Below, in pieces: positions 9,929-19,526 of a stretch of DNA of 31,044 bases. The stretch is taken from positions 1 to 31,044 of the forward strand of contig JADNYJ010000379.1 of the NCBI GenBank assembly GCA_015501075.1, given 5' to 3'. The translations under genes and the position numbers were made by a program. The notes under the pieces are model-generated. The model saw only the letters and a list, made by a program, of their open reading frames with translations. It made no database searches and had not been told where the DNA came from. Source of the stretch: Gymnopilus junonius. Taxonomy: Eukaryota > Basidiomycota > Agaricomycetes > Agaricales > Galerinaceae. Position 1 is the first letter of the stretch. Each line of letters starts with the position of its first letter.

Positions 9929-10250
9929 CTAATAGTACCCAGCACTTTTTTCGATGGTGTAGGTATCCTGACCGTGGATGGTTTTGTGCGGAGAGGTAGT
10001 AGAACGACCGATTGTTGGGTTGAAGCGTGGATCTAAATAGAGCAAAAAAATGTTCCGACATGTGTGAGAGCAAGGATATCGCGAGGATTTTATTTCGGAG
10101 AATATTAAGGGTATGGAGCCTGCCGCCCAGGTGTCAAACGAAAAATTCAGGCAAAATAAATACCATACCGGACCTATCCCCGGTAGCAAATTTCCTACCC
10201 AATCCAGTAATGTTTGTCCCAGGACTGATGCGCAGGCAGGCAGATGTCAT
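9929..10250 (-). CDS. Candidate two-exon small protein, 61 aa, unknown
   Basis: A minus-strand model, 10169-10250 joined to 9929-10032 across a 136-nt intron (GTATGG donor, CTATTTAG acceptor), keeps phase 1 and reads MTSACLRISPGTNITGLG to the end ...TYTIEKSAGYY. The second exon looks coding (DPRFNPTIGRSTTSPHKTIH). The intron is longer than the local norm. Further possible exon sequence lies downstream (around 9728-9895, MNMEAKPKDPKKDN), so this may be part of a longer gene with a different end. No domain is recognised. Confidence 0.25.
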
Positions 10251-11774
10251 GCTTAACACGATATCCGACCTAGGACCTCGTTTCGACTATTCAGGAACAA
10301 AGCAATGACAGAACATGCCAAAAAAAATAATTACGTCCATTAGTTTTTCGCACAGATATACTCTAGATTGTGCACCGTGAAATAATTTTTAGTCCCAGCC
10401 GACTGTGGCCATAACAGTCCTATGACACTGCCACGCCAAAGGATATAAAATAAGTGAGCAAACTCGACTATTTTTAACATTCGCTCTACCTGCATTCCTA
10501 GTGCTAGCTTCAGGAGCTGCCGTCCGCACCACCGCCAAATTCTTGACAGACTTTCCAGCCATTGTACACACCGAGCCCTTCCTTTTAGACGTGGCACAGT
10601 ATTCCAGGTTCAACAGACAGTCTATCTTCCGCTTGTTATTCAAAACTCCTCTCCTTCAACGGTGCGTTATTGAGAATATCATGGCATGCAGACTGTAGTA
10701 AACGGCCCCTTGCATCCCATCCTCTGCCCGGCAAACCTTAAATACCTTTTCTATTCGTCGCATTCACAATTGTATGTACAGCTGTCAGTTGATGCGGTGA
10801 ATATTCGGAGGTATCTGAGAAGCTTGCTGGGCAGGTTGACGTTATAGTGGGGCCGTGTACCGATACATTTACTAACATGTAGCCAGATACTGCACACACT
10901 ACCACATGCTTCCATCTCCGATCCCTTGTATATCTCTATCAAGTAGAATGACATACCGTACTGTATTGGAACATAATAGCACATTTCTTTCACAAGGTGG
11001 CCAGCGAGGGAGCTGAGCGGAGACAACCCTGATCATAAAAAAGTGGATCAGTTAGATGACCTCCATCTGAAGTTTTTCAGTACAGCTCTTAGGGGCGATA
11101 ACTAAATACACACCTATCTCTACGAGTCTCCAATTTCTCATAGGGACCACTGTAGCAGATGCTGGTTGATCACATCATGCTGCCGACTTGAAGTTGCAGC
11201 TGATTATCCTGGTATCGTTGGAGAAGAAGGATGAAAATGTTTCTTGACCTTCAATTTGTAAGGAGAGAGCTTCACGAGAAGACGGCAATGCAAAATGAGC
11301 TAAAACAGTGTGTCAGAGGCGAGAGATGAGGAAAATTATGCGGACTAACTCTACGGTCCGAGTGGCTGACTGATGTTTGCCATAGGGTGAACTCCTACGT
11401 CCGCGTCAATGCTGGAAGACAACTAGAGAAAAATAACTATGATTGAGGCAACCCTCTACAGATTCGTCGACGATCTTTGGCATGTACCGCGAGAGCAGCT
11501 ATCTTGTTATACGGAGTACGTCATTGGTATCTCGAAAGCGGGCCGACACTGTGGTAAGAGGGAAGACGTCAATCTGAAATAAACTAGTCGTTAAGTCTCA
11601 AAGAAATCGCTAGATTATCATGTTGGTGGCGCTGGATGCTTCATAAATCGCGACTCCTATGACAGATGAACAGATGCGCGATCTGGTTGATCAACATTAT
11701 GATCGGAAAAAGAGAGGGTGAAAGTGAACGGATGGAAACCAACCTTCAGATAAATAGCTGAATCGAGCGCCCAG
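10251..11774. other. Gene-poor stretch left of the foldback element
   Basis: No gene is defended here. Around 10500-10700 both strands have open frames of 65-85 codons, and I could not choose between them. On the minus strand, short exon-like pieces with good acceptors occur near 11570 (IDVFPLTTVSARFRDTNDVL) and near 11430-11360 (SSIDADVGVHPMANISQPLG). These might be remnants of a gene split by the element at 11778. Confidence 0.4.
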
Positions 11775-11777
11775 TGG

Positions 11778-12449
11778 CACTGCTGGCAGGGGACTTTTTT
11801 AGCTACGGTAAAATATTAGTAAAATAATAGCTAGCTTGTTTTAGTTTTAGACGAATTTACCTGCCAAGTAAAAGAAAAATATGACCCATGGTGAAAGATT
11901 CACTACGTTTTACCTGTTACAAAAATTTTACAGTAAGTTAATTGTTTTGTTTCTATGGTATTTCAGCTTGAATAGAATTACACCTAAAGATAACAATTAT
12001 CAGAAATCTAAACATCGAGAAAATACTCCGAAAACAATAAGTTTTCCCTATTGGGAAATACATTGTACAGATATAAGTTTTTTTGTCGGTAAAATAATTC
12101 AATTCGCACTAATTAATTAATTTTACCATCAAAAAAACTTATATCTGTACAATTTGTATTACAATGCATTTCCCAATAGGGAAAACTTATTGTTTTCAGA
12201 GTATTTTCTCGATGTTTAGATTTCTGATAATTGTTATCTTTAGGTGTAATTCTATTCAAGCTGAAATACCATAGAAACAAAACAATTAACTTACTGTAAA
12301 ATTTTTGTAACAGGTAAAACGTAGTGAATCTTTCACCATGGGTCATATTTTTCTTTTACTTGGCAGGTAAATTCGTCTAAAACTAAAACAAGCAAGCTAT
12401 TATTTTACTAATATTTTACTGTAGCTAAAAAAGTCCCCTGCCAGCAGTG
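11778..12449. mobile_element. 672-bp foldback MITE with CACTG termini and 3-bp TSD
   Basis: The element is almost wholly an inverted repeat. The left arm is 11778-12095 and the right arm 12120-12449, with about 24 nt between them. The outer ends read CACTGCTGGCAGGGGAC and its reverse complement. The arms differ mainly by a 12-nt insertion in the right arm near 12153 and scattered substitutions. TGG flanks both sides (11775-11777 and 12450-12452). CACTR ends with a 3-bp target duplication are the hallmark of the CACTA (CMC) superfamily. The element has no transposase and is A/T-rich, so it would be non-autonomous. The two mirror-image open frames of 77-79 codons in the arms are by-products of the palindrome. 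Confidence 0.88.
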
Positions 12450-12806
12450 TGGAGGACCCTGGTTCGCAAGTGGAAGAGGATGGCCTGCTGAAGCGGAAGA
12501 GTAGCCGATTGTGTGATCCTGCTTATTCGTGCGGCACGTGCTCCATTTCGGGATGGGGCCAGGGGAACCAATCAAAGGCGCATTCAGCTTTAGCGCCATC
12601 ATCCCCCGGTCATCAATACACCCAGATTCCTGATTGGAACTTACGAGCCAAGCTTCTAGCATCAGACGGGAACATTTTTTTGGCTTCGACTCTTCAAAAA
12701 ATTCAATCAAAGCCAGTGTTGTACTTAGGGCTTGAAGGTTATTAATGTACGATTTGTACCTTAATAACAACGTTCCCACACGAAGAGGTCGTGCCATCAC
12801 TCTCAT
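12408..12806 (-). pseudogene. Open frame running into the foldback element, probably disrupted
   Basis: An ATG at 12806 opens a frame of 132 codons starting MRVMARPLRVGTLLLRYKSY. The last 13 residues and the stop come from the right arm of the foldback element. If the element and one TGG copy are removed in thought, the frame stays open for about 26 further codons into the left flank before stopping. That suggests the element landed in a coding or once-coding exon. No domain is recognised and the part near 12760 may contain an intron. Confidence 0.3.
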
Positions 12807-12984
12807 CCACTCACTATGATCTCTGGAAATAATACGGAACTTGGAATAAACGAAACCGAGTTGAAGGATAACGTTTAGAAGCAGAAACTAGATCGGGAAA
12901 TACGGAGCCACTTCACATGACATTGTCTTAGTTTTACAGAGACAATTGCCCGTTGGACAGAGGTAAGCCCTTCTAACCAATACA

Positions 12985-14215
12985 ATGACCGAGCTTCCAA
13001 CGTTCACAGATATCTCCGCGTCCAATCGGTTTTTCAAATTTCCCTCCGAAGTACGCGAAGCATATCGCCGTGTCGTCAGTCTGGAAAAGACATTAGAGGA
13101 TGGAAAGGACGATAAAAAGCTGTTTTGTGTTAGGATTCTAGGATATCTTCTTCTGGAAGCACCGTCAGATGAAGCTCGACTGGCAGTTGCTCGCAGAGTC
13201 AGGTCATCAGAGACCGACGACGCCCTGATAGACCTTGGTAAATGGTACTTTAATCATTTCATTCTCCCATGTGAGCCCTTTTCCTCTCGTTTTCCAACGA
13301 TGTTTCTCTCGCCCTGAGGATTCTTGACCAGTCAGAGTGATCAGGATATATAACGAACCATGGCCCACTCCATATATGGGTCCATTTTGTGAAAGTATTG
13401 AGGACATGTCGAGGGTATTGACCGTCGAGACTCCAATGAACCGTTCACAGACAACACAAAATGTACGTACCTTGCGACGTTGATATACCTACGTCTGAGA
13501 CTTTCACATAGGCCTTGGTGCGCGACGGCTTTCGCTGCGTTGTCACTGGGTTGTATGACCTCTTTTCTCTGGAAAACAACGCTGAGCTTGAGAGCTCGTT
13601 TAATGCCGAGAGCCAGCGTTCCTCAGGAACGGACTGCGCAAGCTTCTTTAAGAACGACCCTCATCAAGTGCGTAGACTATCTTATTTACACCTACCCTTT
13701 ACCAATTGAACCATTTTCAGTATCTTCTCTCTTCAACTTTATGGGAGATCATGGATGAGTTCGGATACGAGAATGTTATTGAGGAACTCCGTGGTGAAAA
13801 GACGCATAGGCTTGAAAATGCAATCACCCTGAGTCGTAACGTGCACGAAGAGTTCAATCATTTGGACCTTTGGCTAGAACCGACAGTAAGCATTCCTTTT
13901 CCTGGTATAGGCTTTGGCTGAGCAACACTTTAGGAAAACGAAAACGTCTACAGAGTCAACGCTATAGACCCCAAACATTTTAACGCTAGCTTACTCAGGT
14001 CTACAGTCACCTGCACCACCCCTGACAAGGAAAAATTGCCCCTTCCATCTCCTTCATATGTTTCCATCCATGCAGCGTGCGCAAAAGTAGCTCAACTGTC
14101 TGGAGCTGCTTCATATATCACGAAGGTTTTAGACGATGTTACAAATTGGGAATCAGGGTTTTTTGCTGAAGATGGTTCTCTTTCTGAGGCGCTGTATCAA
14201 GCTTTTCGACTATAG
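12985..14215 (+). CDS. HNH_2-type endonuclease-like protein, first His missing, 339 aa
   Basis: Exons are 12985-13270, 13332-13462, 13512-13667, 13721-13885 and 13934-14215, with introns of 61, 49, 53 and 48 nt. The protein has 339 residues. It matches the large agaricomycete HNH endonuclease-like family (HNH_2 type) in layout: an N-terminal helical region, ALVRDGFRCVVTGLYD at 140-155, a middle region, then ENAITLSRNVHEEFNHLDLW at 223-242, and a C-terminal region with SIHAACAKVAQLSGA. Family knowledge: the first catalytic histidine normally lies in an AHI motif shortly after the CVVTG block. Here the aligned place reads TDCASFFKND (179-188), so that His is absent, while N224 and H233 of the second half are kept. 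The protein is therefore probably not a standard nuclease. No signal peptide is seen. Confidence 0.85.
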
Positions 14216-14517
14216 TCGACAAATATTTAATAAACGTAACATTTTGTTCCCGATTAAATGGAGACGGCGGATTTTATCATCATTACAAGTCTGAATCTGT
14301 ACACAAAATAGTGATGTCCAGTTGCGCTTCCCCTTTAATATTGGTACTCCAATGCCGAATACGCGTATCATTCTCTACTATTGTGTACATATGTACTATG
14401 TGCACGAGAACTTCTTGCAACAGGCTGGCGCGTAAGTCACTGACGCACGTGGGATTTGAATTTTGCCCCGTGACTGCGCTGGCAGGGCGGACACGTCAAT
14501 AAATATTCGTCTCTGCC
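14216..14517. other. Spacer between HNH gene and hAT-like element
   Basis: AATAAACG just after the stop may serve as the polyadenylation signal of the HNH gene. The rest shows no coding signal. The last 8 nt (14510-14517) are the left target-site duplication of the next element. Confidence 0.5.
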
Positions 14518-15443
14518 CAAGGGGTGTCGCCTGCAAAAGTCCGAGACACTAACCCCCCCCCCTGATGTTCTGATCCTTTCACTTGGGGTCCCAGTCACGA
14601 GATCCCTATATCGGGAAGAGGATGCGTAATTATAGAACATGGTCGTGTACGTAGATCATATATTTTCGTCCTGCTCCTGCTCTCTGTGCCCGGCACCACA
14701 AAGGTTGACTGCTGTCTTGGTAAGAAGACTTTACCACTCCAGTCGACTGGATGCGAGGCTCATATTTCTATGTCATCTTCTAAGATTACAACAACATTGA
14801 ACTGCAAGTACCACTACAAAGAGATGAAGTACTCGAAGGCGGCTGAATACAGCGACAGATCACCATGCACAAATGTTCCTATCCATTGTGCACTCTGCAC
14901 CATTGATTCAAATGGTGCAATGATGACGATCTGGAAGTATAACCTGAAATATCACCTTGATACGACCCACATTCCAGATACTGGTGAGCACCCGACTCTT
15001 CCTCTGGAGCTGATTGTTACACCACACATTACCCGGGAAGAAGAATTGAAGATGGGTATTGAACCCAAGGAGACGGACTACTACAGAGCTAGTGAGGGAA
15101 TTCCCAACAGCGATGATACAGAGGAAATGGTGAGAGATGATCGAGAAGGGAGAAAAAGAGGGGTTTCTGATGTCTCAGTATCAACCACGTACTCCGAGTC
15201 ACATCAGCCATCTCCTTCTAAGACAATGCGTAGGTATCCTGAGGCATGAGAACAGTATAAAAAAAAATTATGCGCCTTAGAGGCAGGGGGAAGATAATCG
15301 AGCAATAATCTAGGCGACTGTGTTCTATAATTATGCATGTTCCCCTTCCCGATATAGGGATCTCGTGACTGGGACCCAAGTGAAAGGATCGGAACATCAG
15401 GGGGGGGGTTAGTGTCTCGGACTTTTGCAGGCGACACCCCTTG
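14518..15443. mobile_element. 926-bp hAT-like element with 122-bp TIRs and 8-bp TSD
   Basis: The left arm 14518-14639 and the right arm 15321-15443 are inverted copies differing at only a few positions and in the length of a C/G run (10 versus 9). The ends read CAAGGGGTGTCGCC. TCTCTGCC flanks the unit on both sides (14510-14517 and 15444-15451). An 8-bp duplication with CA(A/G)GGG-type termini is characteristic of the hAT superfamily. Inside is one short gene (14770-15249) and no room for a full transposase. The element is thus non-autonomous, and the high arm identity suggests fairly recent activity. Confidence 0.88.
14770..15249 (+). CDS. BED/C2H2-like zinc-finger protein carried by the hAT-like element, 159 aa
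   Basis: The only gene inside the element. An ATG at 14770 gives 159 residues; the frame is open further upstream but without another ATG, so a spliced N-terminus is possible. Residues 33-67 hold CTNVPIHCALC, then IWKYNLKYHLDTTH: C40-x2-C43 and H62-x4-H67 with an aromatic W55, the spacing of a BED-type finger. Family knowledge: BED fingers are the DNA-binding N-terminus of many hAT transposases, and similar stand-alone versions are frequent in agaricomycete genomes. The C-terminal 60 residues are charged and Ser-rich. A TATA-like ATATATTTT lies near 14657. It may be a transposase remnant that could still bind DNA, or a captured host gene. Confidence 0.7.
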   Translation: MSSSKITTTLNCKYHYKEMKYSKAAEYSDRSPCTNVPIHCALCTIDSNGAMMTIWKYNLKYHLDTTHIPDTGEHPTLPLELIVTPHITREEELKMGIEPKETDYYRASEGIPNSDDTEEMVRDDREGRKRGVSDVSVSTTYSESHQPSPSKTMRRYPEA

Positions 15444-15451
15444 TCTCTGCC

Positions 15452-15801
15452 AAATGCCAACAGTGACACTGAGTACTGAATTCCAAAATGGTACGTAGGG
15501 CAGAAGACCAAGGTACAGTGCCCTACATGTTACCAACTTGAAAACGAAAGGACACCTGCAGTTGCTCAGTGCGTCAGCATCGTGTCTTCCGCCTACCTGT
15601 CTCATGGATTGCCCAAGAACGCGTTCCCGCCACGAGGCGGCAAGAATTCAATAAATGGGATCGAGCTCCTACTTGTAAAAGCTATTCTTTCTTTAGCCAC
15701 ACCGTAATTCCCATCTACCTGCCTCTACAGCCTTTTCTCACATCTTTGCATCCAGGCTCCGAATCGTCTTTCTATAGCACCTGGATTATTTTGTTGGGAG
15801 A
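15452..15801. other. 5' region of the bestrophin gene
   Basis: No coding signal seen. A pyrimidine-rich stretch (CTCACATCTTTGCATCC, near 15738) and the short leader before the ATG at 15802 are compatible with a 5' UTR. Confidence 0.45.
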
Positions 15802-18045
15802 ATGGTGGCCAAAAATCCTCTCTTCCACGGAACGTGGACGGCTAAGAAGCTTGGGGCAACGGTAGTGGACGATATTTGGCCAGAAGTTGGCTTCTTCACT
15901 CTGATCGCCACTAGTGAGTCTCCTTGGAACATGGTAGGTATGGTGCTCATGACCGTATACGCTGTAGTGGTTGTTCTTGTTTCTAAGAACACAAGAGCCG
16001 AGCTGGGTGTCTCGAATCAACTGCTGACCGTCCTTGGTCTCGTCCTTGGTCTCGTAATATCTTTTAGGACATCATCAGCTTATGAAAGGTATGTCGAAAT
16101 CGACAGTACAATGCTACGACTCGTGACGCCGGCATACTTAGGTATCAAGATGGGCGGAAAATGTGGACAACTATTATCGTTGCATCGAAAAATCTCGCCC
16201 AACTGGTGTGTGAAGTAATAACCTGGCGTTGGGGGATTAGCATTCATTGTCATTTTAGATTTGGATACACGTGCCTGTAGAAAGGCCCGCTCAAAGTTCT
16301 GAAGAAATGACTGTGCTCGAGAATATCATTGAAAAGAAAACCATGATTAATCTGGTCGGTACCATTATAATTTATATGCTTTCATATACTCAATCTCTTT
16401 ACCCATCTAGGTCCAAGCGTTTTCAGTCTCTGTCAAGGCGCGTGTTCCCTTATCATCAAATTGTGAACTTGTTGCGAGAATTTTCACAGCATCTCCTCCG
16501 TGGCGAGCAAGGGGTATATTACGAGGACCTCTATCCCTTAGTCTCTTTCCTTCCTCGCTATGCCAATGCTTTGGCTGGAGCATTGCCTGATGAAGATGAA
16601 AGATTGCCGCTGTTTGAACCCCCTGGCGGGCATAAAGCCCCTCACGAAACGCATGTCATCATACCAGAAGTTGAACCCAAAGGCTACGACAAGGATAAAC
16701 CTGTAAATAGCAGCGGCAACGATACCCCAGCTTCACATGCATCCCTAAGACGTCAGGAATCGTTCAATCCCGAGGCGCTTTTACCGCAGATCGAGAGTGA
16801 CTATCCCCTACGACCTGCTCGAAATCCTCCTGCAGTAACGATGTACGACTTCTTCCCCATACTGAAGATCTTCCCTTGGATCTTTAGGTTATTCCAAAGT
16901 TCTCGCTCGACATCCTGACCCTACGAACACGATTCCACAGCGCAGGAAAGCATATTCAGAGCTGGTTGAGAGTCATGTAGCCTGGAGATTCTCCTTGCGC
17001 TGTCCGAGTAAGTGGCTTCTATACTTTAGCGCGTTCGTTAATCAGACTAATTCACCCCACTTTCATCTCAGCTATTCTCATTGTTAGTCATTCTCAGCGT
17101 TCAAAATCTCGTGAAAAATCCTGCTAACTTGATTTCCTGCAGGGCTCATGAAACAGGCATTGATTCAGCCTGCAATAGCGACCGCAGTCACCAACAACAT
17201 CCTACTATTTCAAGATACTGTTTCAAATTTAGAGAGGATTTGCAATACTCCTCTTCCATTCGCGTATCAAGCCCACCTCAGAGTGTCGCTGTGGTGAGGA
17301 TTGCCCGATTTTCACTGGTGTTTGTTTTGATATTCTGTTTCTAGGATATATCTTGCTTTATTGCCCGTAAGTATCATAGTGATATCCCGTTTTGTCGTGC
17401 TGATTGTCTCTAGTTCCAAATTTACACATTCTACGGTTTCATCACGATTCCCGCAACAGCATTTGCTTCTTTCTTGTTGTTAGGGTTCCTTGAGATTGGG
17501 CAAGAAATGTACGGCTTTGTTCCTGTCATCTAGCATCTTCCAATGATCTCACGATGGTGCCCAGAGAAAACCCTTTCAATTACGATCTCAATGATTTAGG
17601 TGAGGAATGAAATCCTTTGCATTGCATTGCCTGCGACGGCTCCAGCTGCTTTCTATTGACAGATTTGGACCATTTCTGTCTCAGCATACAGCGGGACCTT
17701 CATGAAATTACCACAGTATGTCACTCGCTTCAATCTGCTTGAATATTCATTAATGCGCTCAACAGCATGTAGACACGGACCGTCCATCCAAATTCGTCTT
17801 TTCTCGACTGTATGCCCTTCAACGATCTCAACTACTACCTATATCTCATACTTACTGAAAAAATATTCACCAGGAACCAGCCATTCGCGCCTTCAGACCG
17901 GCGAACGGCCGAGGAGCTTACAAGAGACAAAAAGCCCTATCACTTGCCGAGCAAGGAGGAGAGTGCGGAACCTGGTGTAGGCAGCATCCGTAGGACTCTG
18001 GTCAGGAGCTGGAGAAGGGTGGATACTTCAACCAGGGAGAAGTGA
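15802..18045 (+). CDS. Bestrophin/UPF0187-family anion channel, 15 exons, one apparent frameshift
   Basis: Exons: 15802-15913, 15968-16088, 16142-16205, 16259-16354, 16411-16437, 16490-16887, 16946-17007, 17072-17082, 17143-17293, 17345-17366, 17414-17508, 17565-17599, 17663-17715, 17766-17809, 17874-18045; about 487 residues. The family is clear from LLTVLGLVLGLVISFRTSSA then YERYQDGRKMW, NLAQLIWIHVPVERP, LRGEQGVYYEDLYPLVSFLP, QPAIATAVTNN with ERICNTPLPFAYQAHLR, and ENPFNYDLNDLDLDHF. Bestrophins are membrane chloride/anion channels; hydrophobic segments lie near the N-terminus and around PATAFASFLLLGFLEIG. Three exons are tiny (27, 11 and 22 nt). The intron at 16438-16489 seems to use GC-AG. 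In exon 7 ESHV and LEILLALS lie in different frames (near 16978-16983), so one base appears missing: either a sequencing error or a real lesion. Confidence 0.88.
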
Positions 18046-18195
18046 AGATGGTTCTGAAAGAGAGGAGATTATTTTTTTCCACTTCCGAGTAAATGCAAGG
18101 CAGATGTATTATTTTTTGTGGTAAATAGTCGCCTGGCCAATCGGATTATTCGCACGAGAGCAATAAGCATCGGTACTCAGCTAGTCCTTAGCATG

Positions 18196-18280
18196 TCTCT
18201 GTTAGTATATCGGTTAGTACACGCGCCTGTCAGTAGCTTACCGATCGCGCGAAAGCTGGGTTCGACTCCCAGACAGAGAG
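18196..18280 (+). tRNA. tRNA-Asp (anticodon GTC) with 13-nt intron
   Basis: The acceptor stem TCTCTGT (18196-18202) pairs perfectly with ACAGAGA (18273-18279), with G as the discriminator. The D arm is GTA...TAC. The anticodon stem CGCGC pairs with GCGCG (18247-18251). The anticodon GTC is at 18229-18231. The T arm is CTGGG-TTCGACT-CCCAG. A 13-nt insertion (18233-18245) follows position 37, the canonical place for a nuclear tRNA intron. Mature length would be 72 nt plus CCA. Confidence 0.93.
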
Positions 18281-18302
18281 TCGTCATAGTTATGCACATA
18301 CC

Positions 18303-18310
18303 TTTTTTTT
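18303..18310 (+). terminator. RNA polymerase III terminator of tRNA-Asp
   Basis: A run of eight T begins 23 nt after the tRNA end, the usual Pol III stop signal. Confidence 0.75.
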
Positions 18311-19526
18311 CTTGAGTTTGGTGAACTAAATACACGAGGTTGGGGCTGTACATTAGTTTCTATACCTGCAGTACTTATATTTTCGATAAGGCGATTGAAA
18401 TAAATTCAGGGAACAATACAGGGAAACAATGAATCACGACAATAAAAGGTAAGATCCTATCCGTATAAATACTTTGAGCTATATCCTACGCTGGAAGTGA
18501 AGGCGCTACGCCTGATATAGTACTGATGAGTAGCCGAGCAAATCGACGGACGCCATACTGTAGAAAGAGTACCGGAACGGAGCCGAAAGATCCATAATAC
18601 ACGTAATGAGAAACAGCACGAAGGTGGAGATGTAGTATTATGTGCCTTTAGATGGAGATGGGATGGTGGTACACCTGTCCGACCAACTGGGCCGAGCCAG
18701 CAATTAATGAAGCCGTGCCGTCGTTAAATGAGTGGATGTGGGCCTATGAGCGCCAATGGGATGTAAAGAGTGTGTTCCAGATAAGTTCCAGTTGGTGAGT
18801 GTAGTTTGTGAGAGGGGACGAAAGAATGTGGGAGGGCGAAACTGATATGCCGAATTAAAAAATCACAAAAGGAAGGTGAATGAGCTGGCAGGCAGAGAGG
18901 GTGGCGCGATGTTGGAGGGGTTATGTCCGTGCTGGTGAGCGTAAGGATGATAGAGTAGGATAGGGATAAGCCCAAAAGGAATGGATAGGTAATGACAACA
19001 GGTAAAAAAGAAGAAACGTCTAAAATAGTAAGAGAGCGAGAAACATGAGATATAGCAAACGACAAGAGCAAAAATGAGAAGGAACAGCAAAAGAGGACGA
19101 CAAAATAAAATAACTTCGATGCTTTTGTGGGTACCTGCGTTTTGACCTGGCGTGACGCAAGGCAGGTGCAGAAAAGAAAAATAAATGTTGATTTGTAAAC
19201 GCAAGAAGATAGCGTCATTGGCGGTGGCTGAAATGCCTGTGTTATATGGTTGACTGATGTGATGAGATGCATGAAGTACGGATGATTCAATGGAAATAAA
19301 TGACGATGCTGATGCTGATGCTGATTGGATAGATATCCTCTATTGTTCGACCAATGCGAGTCTAGTGTTGATTTTGTGAATAGTTTAATTCCCCTGAGAG
19401 GAACAATTTTGATGGAGGTGGCGGCGTGCGTAGCGAAATCGGAGTCAGCGCTGAGGAAAGAGGATGAATCCCGCTTTCATGAAAACCAGGAGAGGTGCTG
19501 TTGCTGGTGGTCGTCACAAGCGATGA
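18311..19526. other. Intergenic/3' UTR stretch between tRNA and RRM gene
   Basis: No gene recognised. A GATGCT-type trinucleotide run lies at 19303-19325. Minus-strand open frames around 18724-19290 are pyrimidine-driven and probably include the 3' UTR of the RRM gene ending at 19527. Confidence 0.45.

Noticed and set aside
11881..12346. Two mirror-image open frames of 77-79 codons, one on each strand
   Set aside because: They are the same sequence read from the two arms of the foldback element; A/T-rich, no domain, no splice context.
14686..14769. Upstream extension of the zinc-finger gene
   Set aside because: The frame is open, but its first codon is GTG and there is no ATG before 14770; a non-ATG start is unlikely here.
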